Assembly (NCBI RefSeq): GCF_026262505.1 | Contig: NC_067206.1 | Coordinates: 30,147,896 to 30,211,895, forward strand | DNA length: 64,000 nt | Direction: 5' to 3' | From: Trichomonas vaginalis G3 | Taxonomy: Eukaryota; Parabasalia; Trichomonadida; Trichomonadidae | Part shown: in pieces, positions 9,078 through 18,874 of the stretch | Layout of the letters: each line of letters starts with the position of its first letter | Position numbering within the stretch: the stretch's first letter is position 1 | Position numbers and translations under genes: made by a program | The notes under the pieces: generated by a model | Told to the model about the DNA's origin: nothing | What the model saw: the letters and a program-made list of their open reading frames with translations, nothing else | Databases searched by the model: none

Positions 9078-9346
9078 TTAAAGCAATTTGTAATATCTAT
9101 CCAAAACTTCTTCAACAGTATCGAACTCATCTTCATAATGCAAACCTAATCTTATTGACTTGGTGCAGTTTCACTAACACAATATAGCGCTTTGCGCTCG
9201 GCGCCTTTGACGCCTTTTTCTGTTCTCTTGACTGACATAACTAACTCATTTGTTTCATCAAACAGCAACAACCAAAGTTCATGACCTAATACATAACATT
9301 CATACTTTATATTTTTAGCTCTGAGTTCTCTTGTAAGCTGTTGCAT
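9078..9346 (-). pseudogene. Small Maverick gene, broken
   Basis: Starts at ATG 9346, overlapping the 3' end of the upstream minus-strand gene by 40 bp, with a CTTTTTAGAAAATATTAA box before it. The N-terminal part shows alternating strand pattern and Trp/Leu-rich core (ELWLLLFDE). A DEFDTVEEVLD-type acidic helix occurs near the end. No family recognised. About one break. Confidence 0.4.
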
Positions 9347-10083
9347 TTAATATTTTCTAAAAAGTCTACTTCAACAGTCATTCGCACTGGTGCCTTCAGT
9401 TCTACAGGCTCTCCTTGAAAGTCAACTAGTCTGAATTGCATGTCTTTCAAATTATGAGGACTAATGCGAACCCATTTACCTAAATGAGTTGCTATGACAG
9501 GAACGTTTGGAATGAACATTGAATTTACTTCATAACAGAAAGACTTATATTCTACTGAACCTTTACTATTAACTCCTGAAATACCTGTGACATTAGCTAT
9601 TTTTGACTCAATGTATAAACAATTGCCATAACATACGTATGGAACAGATTTCATCTCAATCGTTTTGTCAAAACTTTTCAAAGGAAATGTCATATGGTAT
9701 GCTCCCAGAAGCAATTGAACTCTATGACTCATTCGTGTTATCTTAAACTCCTTCGCATAACTGAACTTCAAAACTCCTGCAATAAGTTTAACATTCATTA
9801 AGTTTTCTTCGTTCTCCTTGTTTATTGTAGTATTTATGAGCGCATTTAACACTCCAGCTAATGTTTCCATCTTATATTCTACATTATTGTGAAATCTTAT
9901 TTCATGCTTCTTTCCATCTATTTCAAACTCCATGAAATCTGTTTCATCTGTTATGACAAAAGTTGCGATAGTATTGAAGTCAACAACTCTGAAAGCAAGC
10001 GCTTCATTCTGAAGACCTAAGTTTGTTTGTAGCTTTACTGTTCCGTATTCGTTTGGGTCTGTACTTTGCAAATAGAACAACAT
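9307..10083 (-). CDS. Minor capsid/virion protein, FRLVD family
   Basis: 258 residues, predicted almost all beta by its alternating hydrophobic pattern. The C-terminal FRLVDFQGEPVEL segment followed by a strand pair is matched by IKFRITDLFDCD in the outer element's broken copy (29769-30479), and in both cases the fibre gene lies next to it. The conserved partner order supports a vertex or fibre-anchor protein (inference). It looks whole. Its ATG is 17 bp from the divergent fibre ATG, with ATTTTAATGAGAATAAAATG on the minus strand. Confidence 0.6.
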   Translation of the reverse strand: MLFYLQSTDPNEYGTVKLQTNLGLQNEALAFRVVDFNTIATFVITDETDFMEFEIDGKKHEIRFHNNVEYKMETLAGVLNALINTTINKENEENLMNVKLIAGVLKFSYAKEFKITRMSHRVQLLLGAYHMTFPLKSFDKTIEMKSVPYVCYGNCLYIESKIANVTGISGVNSKGSVEYKSFCYEVNSMFIPNVPVIATHLGKWVRISPHNLKDMQFRLVDFQGEPVELKAPVRMTVEVDFLENIKCNSLQENSELKI

Positions 10084-10100
10084 TTTATTCTCATTAAAAT
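10084..10100. promoter_or_regulatory. 17-bp divergent spacer between virion protein and fibre genes
   Basis: CAT-TTTATTCTCATTAAAAT-ATG: two start codons back to back with one AT-rich core that reads as a promoter box on both strands. The third element repeats the arrangement at 62035-62052 for a minor capsid and fibre pair. Confidence 0.5.
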
Positions 10101-13100
10101 ATGACTATTGCTGCATATGCGTATGAAACAAATGAAGCAAGAAGAGCACATGAACTAGTAAACGAAAACTCAACTTTAACCATTGAAGGCAATGATTTAG
10201 TCATTGACGATGGAAAAACTAAAAAAGTCATTGATTTCGATACTTTTAACACTTATGACCCATTCATTACAATAAGCAAAGTTCCTATCATAAATGATGG
10301 AACGGTGCAATATATAAATTCTACAGTAGATGCCTCATTAGTGAAAGTACTGAATGTTCTCATTGAATTGTTAAAGAGCTTTCGATTTGACGACAACATT
10401 AAATGCCTAAAGAATTTAGTCATGAATGAGAAACAAATTCTCGGCGTTGCTGGTAGCAGTAATGATGTACACCTTATGACATTAGAATATTATAACGAAC
10501 ATAAAGATGAACTGAAAGGAGAGAAGGGTGACACCGGACCACAAGGAATACAAGGACCTCAAGGAATACAAGGACCTCAAGGAATACAAGGACCTCAAGG
10601 CGAAAACGGTTTGGATGGAAAGGATGGAAAGGATGGAAAAACTGCTAAATCATGGATATGGGACCTTATAAATACTGGTTTAACAGCTGCTTCATATGGA
10701 GTTCTTCAATACCAAATCGGAAAGATATGGGCAGTACTTGGTGAAGAAGCTTTAATGACGTTAAAAATGCTTTGAACTTCATTTCAAATGGTTCGGATAC
10801 TATTAAAACTTTATCTGGTTGGATGCAAGAAACAAGGAGTCAAATAGATACTGTAAGACGTATAGCAAACAATGCACGTACGGGATTGGATACTTTACGA
10901 AAAGCACAAAATACACTAAAGGAAGCAAATGATATTCTTGGCTCAGTATCAGACATGCATGAAGATTGGCTTAAAGGTATTGACAAATCTTTAAAAAATC
11001 ACAGTCAGTCTATTGCTGACTACAAGAAAAGTATAGATTTTTTACATAGTGCTATGGACGTACATGATGGAAGCATAAGGAACTTACTTAATGCTAACAA
11101 TAACTTACCAGGAACTATTAAAGCATTTATAAAGTCCTTTGTAAAACCCGGTGCTCTAACATTTAGGTCTTTGAGAGCAAGAGCATTGAAGTCAAGAGAT
11201 GCAGAAACTCCAACAGAACCTACAGAAGGAACTGAAACAACAGAAACTCCAGAAGAACCACCAAAACCAACAGCTAATGAAATATTGTTCGAATATTTTC
11301 CAAGGTACTCTGTTCTCATTGCATACATTCAAGAAATACTTAAGAAAGCAGACTTGACTTTAGGAGATGATGAAAGTTCTGTATATCTTTCGTTCCAGTT
11401 TCAAATAGCAGAACTTTTGAGACAGATATGCTTAATGTATGACAACATCTCTGATTTCACAAGATATGATGACGACCATGACCCCGAACATGGTGAAGAA
11501 GAAGTTTTACAAACATCCATTAAGACAGGAAAGGTTTTAACTCAAAGTCTCATTATTGACACCAAAGATGGCGAAGTGGACGTTCTTCAAGAGCTGAAGA
11601 AAAATACTTCTTCGGGAGGTGGTGGTAGGCATGAACTTGAAATAAATGAGATAGAAGAGAAATTAGCCGAAAAAGCAGATAAAGAACATAAACACAATAT
11701 CTCCGATATAAATGAACTTCAAGCTACATTAAATAGTAAAGCGGACAAAAATGAACTTGACGCAACGAACAAAGTTTTGAAATCTCATAAACACAATATC
11801 TCCGATATAAATGAACTTCAAACTTCTTTAGACAATAAAGCAGACAAAAACCATGTTCATTATATAAGTTCTGATGAACAGATTATAACGGACTATCATG
11901 GATATTTAACACAGGGTGAAAAAGTGAATACGAAAAATGTTAATGAAAGAAGATATAAATTCATTCGTGCTAAAGGTTATGACATACACTGTACTGTACA
12001 GTATGACACAGGTATAGCACCACAATCATTTGGTTATAACGCTGAAATTTATGCTTCATACTTCTTTGTTAACGGTGTATTAGTTGAACCAAGATTTACT
12101 TTGAGAGTTAAGTCAAAAATAACTTTTGAAGATGCTATTAAAAGTAAAGCTGACAAAACAGAACTTGACGCAACGAACAAAGTTTTGAAATCTCATAAAC
12201 ACAATATCTCCGATATAAATGAACTTCAAACTTCTTTAGACAGTAAAGCCGACAAAAATCATACACATAAATCCTTCACTACTGTTAGAGCAGACGACAT
12301 AATATTGAACTTGATTGGTTCAAGTGCACCTTAGAGAATCCAGTACAAGCGTAAAAGATACTCTTAACAATTTAGATAAGAGTTGCAGGAATATCGAAGG
12401 TCATGCCAGAAACTTTGAAGCATATGAACTACCAGCAATGTTAGATAAGAAAGCCGACAAAACTTATGTGGATACAGAACTAACAAAGAAATTTTCGAAA
12501 CCAGATACAATGACATTTACAACAGAAATTATAAATGGTGAACCAGCAACTCCATTTGAATTTGTTAGAGGTCTTCAACCAGATACTTTTGAATTTTTCT
12601 TGGATAATTCTATTGAACTAACATTACATTATAAAAGTGGAACAAATGCAACATTTCATCCGGGAGATACATTCCAAATGGTATTTAATGACATAAGTTC
12701 TTTAGAATATGTTTATAGAGTTATGAGCATATATGATTTAATATATCCTATAGGAGCTGTTTATACGTCTATGAATCCAATAAATCCAAACACTTTATTT
12801 GGTGGTAGATGGTATGAAATAGTTGACAGTTTTCCATTCTACACTAATACGCAGTCAATGAAGATGGGAGGTTCAAAGAAAATAGGTATTGAAAACCTTC
12901 CTTCACATATGCATAGGTTCAGTGGAAGAACATCTGTGGAAGGAAACCATTCACATTCAATAACAAAAAGAGGTTATATAAATCTTGCAGCGGGTTCGAA
13001 TAGACAGGGAATGAATAGATATGATATCTCAGATGACCCCAAAGATGTTAGCACAGGTATTTTCTGTGGAACTGCAGGAAATCATACACATGTTGTAGCT

Positions 13101-13181
13101 GGTATTACAGACCCAGCAGGTAATGGAAAAGATTATATGCCTCCTTATATAACAATGCACGCTTGGATACGAGTTGGTTAA
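10101..13181 (+). pseudogene. Trimeric fibre with collagen-like repeats and tail-collar domain, broken
   Basis: Domain order along the locus: a unique N-terminal anchor; collagen-like GPQGIQ triplets at about 10530-10610; a coiled-coil rich stalk; repeated ADKNELDATNKVLKSHKH-type units at about 11680-12270; and a C-terminal phage tail-collar-like domain (PIGAVYTSMNP ... GNHTHVV ... YMPPYITMHAWIRVG) at about 12740-13180. Collar domains end phage short tail fibres, and histidine-rich H-x-H motifs bind metal there. It is likely a receptor-binding spike of the virion (inference). About two breaks. Related fibres occur at 30504-32192 and 62053-63425. Confidence 0.75.
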
Positions 13182-13200
13182 AATCTTTAACTTTACATAA

Positions 13201-14285
13201 ATGAGCTTGAAAGAAGTATTCGAACAACATCCATGGAGGTCTTTAAGAAATTCAATGAAGCTGCAAAGAGTTCGGGATTTACTAACAGAGCTGAAGTGAA
13301 AAGGTTCTTTGACAAAAATGTTGTACATCAAACAAAAATAAATCCTTACGACTACTTTTTACCAATTTACTCCAACACTCCTGACGCATACCAATTTGAC
13401 ACTCTCATTCAAAGCAGAAAAGGAGGACATAAACCATTCCTCATCTTCATTAATGTTAACACTCGCAAAGCTTTTGCGTATATAATGAGAAATAAAGGAA
13501 CTCATGAAGTGTTAAGAGTTTTACAAAAGTTTGTAGCAGAACATAGCCCAAGTATTTTAACATCAGACCAAGACGGTGCATACCTCAGCAACGAAATCAC
13601 AGAATTTCTCATTAAGCATAACATAACTCACTACACTACTGAAGACCATAACCATAACATACTCGGTATCATTAACCGCTTCATAAGGACTCTCAGAGAT
13701 TTAAATCAAGAGCGAGACTTTACCGAAGAAACAATGAAACATTTCATCGAAGTTTACAATTCCTCAACACATTCTACAACAGGACATACACCAAATTCAA
13801 TGACACAACAACAAGAAGAAAAGTATATACAAAAGAAACGAAGTCAAACACAAAATATCAGAAATTCAACACAATTTACTCTCATTCCTGGTACAAAAGT
13901 TCGTGTAGTTCTTGACGACAAACCGTTGACAAAGAAACGTTTAAGGTTAAGTCGAAATTATTATATCGTAGACTCTACGCAAGGTAATGGATATCTTATA
14001 AAAGCTGCTGACGACTCCATAGCATTTTACCCTCGTCATAAATTAGTCGAAAGTAGTAATGGCAAACTTGCTGAAACCATTGACGAAGCAAAGCGAGGAG
14101 TGGTTATTGAAATACTTGACTACAACATAAACGATGACACTTATAAAGTAAGATATGAAGGAGGCGTTGAAGATGTTATACCATCTAAGAACTTGAGAGA
14201 ATCTAAACCAACTCATCTGGGACCATTAGAGCGGGAGTACTGGAAAGATAAAAACATGCCAGAAAGAATAAGAAAATTCTTCTAA
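13201..14285 (+). pseudogene. DDE integrase of the retroviral superfamily, inner element, broken
   Basis: The rve-type core runs from about 13370 to 13800 (YQFDTLIQ, LTSDQDGAY, then FIRTLRDLNQ and the YNSSTHSTTGHTPNSM tail typical of Maverick integrases). A C-terminal chromodomain-like segment follows (GVVIEILDYNINDDTYKVRYEGG). It catalyses insertion of the element ends and 5-6 bp target duplication. The likely start follows an ACTTTACATAA stretch at 13201. About one break. The third element's integrase shares the RDLNQ section. Confidence 0.75.
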
Positions 14286-14324
14286 ACTTTTTCGTTGGAT
14301 GTAAATCAGACAAAAATATAATTT

Positions 14325-14374
14325 AGGTGAAGAGGTGAGATTTCACCTGTTTTCTCACCTGTTTTTTCACCTCT
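14325..14374. repeat. GGTGA hairpin repeat, copy 2
   Basis: Lies about 40 bp after the integrase stop. Same architecture as copy 1: AGGTGAAGAGGTGAGATTTCACC followed by two further CACC blocks. Confidence 0.75.
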
Positions 14375-14380
14375 TGAATT

Positions 14381-14528
14381 TGTCATAACTTCTTCGTAAA
14401 TGCCTTGTCAAGATTTCTTCGTAAATGCTTTGTCATAACTTCTTCGTAAATGCTTTGTCATAACTTCTTCGTAAATGCCTTGTCAAGATTTCATCGTAAA
14501 TGCTTTGTCATAACTTCTTCGTAAATGA
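14381..14528. repeat. 25-bp direct tandem repeats, six units
   Basis: Six head-to-tail units of the type TGTCATAACTTCTTCGTAAA plus TGCTT, with small variants, fill the space between two hairpin repeats. Iteron-like, no coding potential. It could bind a regulator or be a slippage product. Confidence 0.8.
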
Positions 14529-14553
14529 GTGTAAATGACCTAAAATATAATTT

Positions 14554-14603
14554 AGGTGAAGAGGTGAGATTTCACCTGTTTTCTCACCTGTTTTTTCACC
14601 TCT
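14554..14603. repeat. GGTGA hairpin repeat, copy 3
   Basis: Identical in form to copy 2 and followed by the early-type promoter box. The hairpin plus promoter cassette (14554-14675) is nearly duplicated at 15395-15516. Confidence 0.75.
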
Positions 14604-14630
14604 TGAATTTTCGTGAATTTCCTTAAGATA

Positions 14631-14675
14631 GAAAAAATAAAGTTAGTTTTATTTTTATTTATTTTTTATTTTGTA
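14631..14675 (+). promoter_or_regulatory. Early-type promoter box, copy 1
   Basis: Contains AAAAATAAAGTTAGTTTTA followed by ATTTTTATTTATTTTTTATT, ending 13 bp before the KilA-N start at 14689. The same box precedes the genes at 15525, 17383, 32688 and 33869. Confidence 0.55.
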
Positions 14676-14688
14676 TGTAAGAACAGAA

Positions 14689-15351
14689 ATGTCAGTCGAA
14701 GCAAAAACATTCACGAACAAATCTAATGGTGAAACATTCACAAAAGGCACTTATAATGGTATTGAAGTCTTACGTAGAGACAAGGATGGTTACATTAATG
14801 CAACAAAGATGGCGAGAGAAGCAGGAAAGTTAAACCATTTAAACAGATTTCTCAATAGTGCTAAAATGCAGGAAATTCTTGAGTTTTGGTTGAAAGAATA
14901 CGGTCGAGCCAAAAGTGGCTCAACCTCAAAACAAGCATTTTATGAGCTTACTAAGGCGTTATGAATGAATTCAAAGGTATTTACATACATGCTGACCTCG
15001 TTCATTTTGTTGCTGAATGGTGCTCTGTAAAGTATGCATTTTATGTCAAAGATATTATGGACTCCATAGACAAGAAAGTTCATGAGAAGTTAGATGAAGA
15101 AGAACTCGAAGATACAGTGGAGAATGCTAAACCTTTGTTCGAAGAAGAAGTTGGAAAAATGTGTGAAAAACAATTAGAACATGAACGTGAGATATATTAT
15201 GGTTATAGAGATTCTCATACGAACTAGACAATGGGAACAAGAAGATTTAAAGAGAGAATTTAGAGAATATGAACTCGCTAAGATAGCATTTGAAGCTGCA
15301 GAAAAGAAGTTAAAAGTTTGGGGTCGTTTTGTACAAAAATATTGTGAGTAA
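14689..15351 (+). pseudogene. KilA-N domain protein, inner element, broken copy
   Basis: By eye over 95% identical to the whole gene at 32688-33353 in the outer element. The KilA-N fold (G-x-YIH-x-DLV-x-FVAEWCS-x-KYAFYVKDIMD) binds DNA in phage and large-virus regulators. About two breaks. It sits between two copies of the hairpin-promoter cassette, which suggests the whole unit moves between elements by recombination. Confidence 0.75.
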
Positions 15352-15394
15352 ATGAACCATTTATTTTTATTGAATTCACCAAAAAATATATTAT

Positions 15395-15444
15395 AGGTGA
15401 AGAGGTGAGATCTCACCTGTTTTCTCACCTGTTTTTTCACCTCT
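15395..15444. repeat. GGTGA hairpin repeat, copy 4
   Basis: About 45 bp after the KilA-N stop. Carries the perfect GGTGAGATCTCACC palindrome. Confidence 0.75.
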
Positions 15445-15470
15445 TGAATTTTCGTGAATTTCCTTAAGAT

Positions 15471-15516
15471 AGAAAAAATAAAGTTAGTTTTATTTTTATT
15501 TATTTTTTATTTTGTA
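15471..15516 (+). promoter_or_regulatory. Early-type promoter box, copy 2
   Basis: Same box as 14631-14675, ending 8 bp before the ATG at 15525. Confidence 0.55.
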
Positions 15517-15524
15517 TAAAAGAT

Positions 15525-16490
15525 ATGATTTCAACAATCGGCACAACAACAATTCAAGCCGCGAACGGCGGGACTCTGTCCACAACAACTTCACCAAACT
15601 CGTTAGTCATGAATCCCACATCTATGTTAGTAGAGATGAAAAGCTTCATTCCTTCTTCATTTACTTTCGAAACAAAAATCCAGAAGATAAAGCAAGAACT
15701 TTTAACAAATAATTTAGACTGTAGTGCGAAAGATGAAACAAATGAACAGTATCTTTATGAAATGCAGGACATTATTGACCATTTACCTAAACTACCTGAA
15801 ATTCAGCATCAAAAACTAACTATTCCTGAATTCGACGAAATTGAAGTCAAAGCAACTGACTCAGTAGAAATAAAGAAGTTCATACGTAAAGTAAATTATG
15901 AATTCCTTGGTTTTCATTGCAACCATAAAGTTATGGACAAAGATTGCGATATGGTATATAAGAATGTTTCTGACATATATAAATCTGAAGAATTTAAGAC
16001 CTACGACAACTTTGTTTCGTTAGTTGCTGAATGTGTTTGGGAAATAAGAGATAAAGATAGAAGAGGCAAAGTATGGAACGAACAACTAAGACCCGCTATG
16101 TTTGAGATGAAGAGAGCAATTGACGCTTTAGTTGTTCTAGCAGGTAAGGTTTCAATGTATAATGCAAAAATGAACCCGCAATGTTCAAAATGTAAAGCAG
16201 GAATAAGGAAATATAACTACTCCGTCAAAGAGATAGAAAGAATGCGAAACGACTATGCAGACTTAAAGAAAGAAGCAGAAAAGCCAGCAGAAGATAAAAT
16301 GAACATGTTAGAATTTCTGAACAAAAACTATCCAACAGCAGAAGATTTCCTTCTATCTGACGTCAAGAAGAAGTATAAAGAAACCTTCGGTATTGTTAAA
16401 ACTTTTGACATACTGACAGAAGAAATAGAAGCTACGAAATTGTTTAGGATTTCAAATATACATCGTACAATTCATGTAAAACGCTTGTGA
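15525..16490 (+). CDS. Hypothetical Maverick protein, 321 residues
   Basis: A Thr/Ser-rich N-terminus (1-35) is followed by a mostly helical protein with a central Cys pair (NPQCSKCKAG, near residue 220) and a Lys/Glu-rich coiled segment (about 230-262). Two more Cys occur around residue 130 (FHCNHKVMDKDCD), so a zinc-binding site is possible. No family recognised. It has the early-type promoter box shared with KilA-N genes, so it may act in regulation or replication. It appears whole and ends just before a hairpin repeat. Confidence 0.6.
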   Translation: MISTIGTTTIQAANGGTLSTTTSPNSLVMNPTSMLVEMKSFIPSSFTFETKIQKIKQELLTNNLDCSAKDETNEQYLYEMQDIIDHLPKLPEIQHQKLTIPEFDEIEVKATDSVEIKKFIRKVNYEFLGFHCNHKVMDKDCDMVYKNVSDIYKSEEFKTYDNFVSLVAECVWEIRDKDRRGKVWNEQLRPAMFEMKRAIDALVVLAGKVSMYNAKMNPQCSKCKAGIRKYNYSVKEIERMRNDYADLKKEAEKPAEDKMNMLEFLNKNYPTAEDFLLSDVKKKYKETFGIVKTFDILTEEIEATKLFRISNIHRTIHVKRL

Positions 16491-16498
16491 AAAACTGG

Positions 16499-16545
16499 GG
16501 TGAAAAAAGAGGTGAAAAAAGAGGTGAGATCTCACCTCTTCACCT
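16499..16545. repeat. GGTGA hairpin repeat, copy 5 (inverted)
   Basis: Reverse orientation relative to copies 1-4; starts 8 bp after the stop at 16490. Includes GGTGAGATCTCACC. Confidence 0.75.
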
Positions 16546-16900
16546 AAATTATATTTTAGGTCAAAGCTTCCACGAGAGAAAAGATTCCTCATTCGCTAAG
16601 GATTCCAAAAATGAAAAAATCGTTGATTTCGGCTGAGAAAAAACGGCAAAAACCCTTCTTCCACGGGAACAAAGAAATAAAGAAGAAATAAAGTAAATTT
16701 TTTATTTATTCCCGTGGAAGATAGAGCACTTTTATGACACTTTTTATTCACGACAAACAAGACAAATAAAGAAAATAAGAAAATACGGCGCTGTCGCGGT
16801 TCGAACCACAGACCCTGACCCCTCCATAACACCACCTTAGACCACTGTGCTACGTAGCCTGTCGACATAAGATTTTATAAATTGCATATTTGACGTAAAT
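16546..16900. other. Non-coding stretch with long-arm inverted repeat
   Basis: No convincing gene. It holds a 13-bp perfect inverted repeat (TCTTCCACGGGAA near 16659-16671, complement near 16710-16722) separated by about 38 bp of A/T-rich sequence, and the tRNA-like segment at 16787-16859. It lies between convergent genes, so it may serve as a transcription boundary. Confidence 0.5.
16787..16859 (-). other. tRNA-like segment (degenerate; A-box and B-box present)
   Basis: Read on the minus strand this 73-nt stretch starts GGCTACGTAGCACAGTGG, an A-box-like TAGCNNAGTGG, and later has GTGGTTCGAACC, a B-box. It ends GCGCC and is followed by a TTTT run. Length, box spacing and terminator fit a tRNA gene. 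By hand, however, only the outer three acceptor pairs close and the T-stem does not form properly, so I regard it as a tRNA fossil or a mimic of a Pol III promoter, not a functional tRNA. A protein frame covering it is spurious. Confidence 0.3.
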
Positions 16901-17275
16901 TTATTTCCATCTGGCTTCCCACTGCATAAGATATTCATACGTGTTTGTAAGACATTCATTAAACTTCTTTTCTATTGCATCTAATCTTGCGTTATTTTTT
17001 TCAATAACTTGTCTGTATTCTTCATCATCTCCAGCAGTGTTTGGGTCTTCACGTTTAAAATATTCATTGTTAACCAATTTTTTATCTACAAATTTTATTA
17101 GTGTTTGATTCACTTCGTTATGATAACGGTCATATTCTTTCAATACGTAAGTGAAGACAAAATGCGTCGTACCTTCAATCTTAAAGCTTAAAGAACTTTC
17201 AACACAGTTTTGAGGGTCTGTCAGTGCGTCAATGAGATAGTATTCGAAGTCAGTCAATAATCTTTTTAAAGTCAT
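16901..17275 (-). CDS. Hypothetical Maverick protein, 124 residues
   Basis: A mainly helical, acidic protein. Residues 78-105 form a probable coiled coil (QVIEKNNARLDAIEKKFNE). No family recognised. Convergent with the 15525-16490 gene across the non-coding stretch, and divergent from the KilA-N gene at 17383 across about 105 bp that contains an early-type box for the latter. Confidence 0.5.
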   Translation of the reverse strand: MTLKRLLTDFEYYLIDALTDPQNCVESSLSFKIEGTTHFVFTYVLKEYDRYHNEVNQTLIKFVDKKLVNNEYFKREDPNTAGDDEEYRQVIEKNNARLDAIEKKFNECLTNTYEYLMQWEARWK

Positions 17276-17322
17276 TTCATACAGGATAAAATTTAATGTT
17301 GTGAAGAAATAGTGTTTAACAC

Positions 17323-17365
17323 AGAAAAATAAAGTTAGTTTTATTTTTATTTATTTTTTTTATCC
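17323..17365 (+). promoter_or_regulatory. Early-type promoter box, copy 3
   Basis: GAAAAATAAAGTTAGTTTTA followed by a T-rich ATTTAT run and TTTTTTATCC, ending 17 bp before ATG 17383. Confidence 0.55.
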
Positions 17366-17382
17366 GGAATGTAAAGACAGAT

Positions 17383-18210
17383 ATGTCAACATTAGAGAAC
17401 ACAACAACTGCTATCGTTCATGAAGCCATAAATGAAGAATACGAATACATACAGTATAACAAACAATTGAGACTCATTCGTTCAGTCAAAGATGATATGT
17501 ATCAAATGCAAAGTATAATGAACGCTCTTCGTTCTACAAAGCAAGCATATCATTGGTTTGAAAACCAACAGGCAAAAGAACTTTTAGAAGAATTTCCTCA
17601 TATGATTGCTTCCCTCGGAAAACCGAGGGAAGAGATTCCGTACGAAAATCGCAAGAATTTGGCACCTGGTTTGAAAGGTTATTATGTTCATAGACTTTTA
17701 GTAAATGCTGTAGCAATGTGGGCTTCACCTCGTTATGCTTGTTATATTTTCATGATGTTAGATGAACTATATAAAGCAGAACGTGGAGAGATGGAAAAGA
17801 AACTTCAAGCAAAAGATGAAGTCATTGAATCCAAAGACAAAAGCATACAGAAAAGAATACCACGTTCAGTACCAAAAGGAAAGGAAAAGAGTTATAAGTA
17901 TATGATATATACTGAAGAGTTGGAGAAAGAAGAAGATAAAGATATGGTTATGTTGCATTTAGTCAGAAGAAACAACAAGAGCTTTTATGACCTTGCTAAG
18001 ATTTACAAATCTGACAGAAACTGGTTCTATCGTGAAAACTTACCGATTTCAATGACACCGAATGAGCAAATAAAAGAAATTGTCAAAAATACTCTTCCTC
18101 AAACACACTATGACATCAAAGGTTGCACAATACTTACCTTCAAAGAAGACTTACCATTACTGAAGGAAAAAATAACAGAATATTTCGATAACTTCAAAGA
18201 GGAAGAATGA
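17383..18210 (+). CDS. KilA-N domain protein, second family
   Basis: 275 residues. A KilA-N-like segment runs at about residues 75-130 (APGLKGYYVHRLLVNAVAMWASPRYACYIFMMLDEL). A Lys/Glu-rich coiled coil follows (about 130-170), then a C-terminal domain of about 100 residues with a possible helix-turn-helix (KSFYDLAKIYKSDRNWFYREN). Distinct from the 14689 protein, so the element carries two KilA-N regulators. Likely a sequence-specific DNA-binding regulator (inference from family). It looks whole, has the early-type promoter box and is followed by a hairpin repeat. Confidence 0.65.
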   Translation: MSTLENTTTAIVHEAINEEYEYIQYNKQLRLIRSVKDDMYQMQSIMNALRSTKQAYHWFENQQAKELLEEFPHMIASLGKPREEIPYENRKNLAPGLKGYYVHRLLVNAVAMWASPRYACYIFMMLDELYKAERGEMEKKLQAKDEVIESKDKSIQKRIPRSVPKGKEKSYKYMIYTEELEKEEDKDMVMLHLVRRNNKSFYDLAKIYKSDRNWFYRENLPISMTPNEQIKEIVKNTLPQTHYDIKGCTILTFKEDLPLLKEKITEYFDNFKEEE

Positions 18211-18314
18211 AGTCACGACAACATTAACGAAGAAGTCACGACAACATTAACGAAGAGAGAATGAGGTGAAAAAACAGGTGAAATCTCACCTCTTCACCAA
18301 AAATATATTTTTGG
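18211..18314. repeat. Short tandem repeat plus GGTGA hairpin, copy 6
   Basis: Two units of GAAGTCACGACAACATTAAC are followed by an inverted hairpin repeat at 18264-18298 (AGGTGAAATCTCACCTCTTCACC). It separates two convergent genes and resembles a shared terminator. Confidence 0.65.
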
Positions 18315-18786
18315 TTAAATAGCTTCAGGGTCAATTTCTTCAACCATTTCACTTCCTTCGTCAATGTCAATAGAAGCTTCTTCAACCTTTGGTAAGAACT
18401 TTTGTATAACATCTTTGTTCGTTATTGTCTTCAGAGATGAAGGATAATATTTCACATTTATTTCACCCTTCTTATATTCTTTCTGTTCGGAAAGATTTAA
18501 AGCAATACTGAAGAAGTCAACGTTAGAGTTCTTTATGACAGTATAGTGTATCTTTGACATTCACGAAGAAACCCTTTTGTTTCAAAACTACTGCTAACTC
18601 TTGTGAAGTATAACGTTTGCGGTCAATGACGATAGCTAATGGTCTGACATACTGACCAAACTTAGATTCTTTCACAAACTTCTTGTTAAAGATAACATTA
18701 ACGTTTGCAGAACCATTGAACTCATTCTTGATGGCAGTAGCGAGAGCATTGTATGAAAAGAACTTGCAATCTTGCATGTGTTTCAT
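18315..18786 (-). CDS. Two overlapping small reading frames (two genes or one broken gene)
   Basis: The upstream frame starts at ATG 18786 and encodes a basic, possibly DNA-binding protein of about 87 residues. The downstream frame, about 81 residues, is strand-rich with a very acidic C-terminus (EEASIDIDEGSEMVEEIDPE). They overlap slightly. Their combined size would suit one 160-residue protein, or they may be two translationally coupled genes. No family recognised. Divergent from the winged-helix gene at 18875 across 88 bp. Confidence 0.45.
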
Positions 18787-18874
18787 TAAAATAAAAATAT
18801 TAAATTATTTTGAAAAATAACTTAAAAAAATGTAATCTAATTTTTCAAAAAATATTTTTTATCCGATAGAAAAG

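Noticed and set aside
16596-16868. 90-residue minus-strand reading frame
   Set aside because: It runs through the tRNA-like segment and a low-complexity Phe-rich tail; no promoter box or protein pattern.
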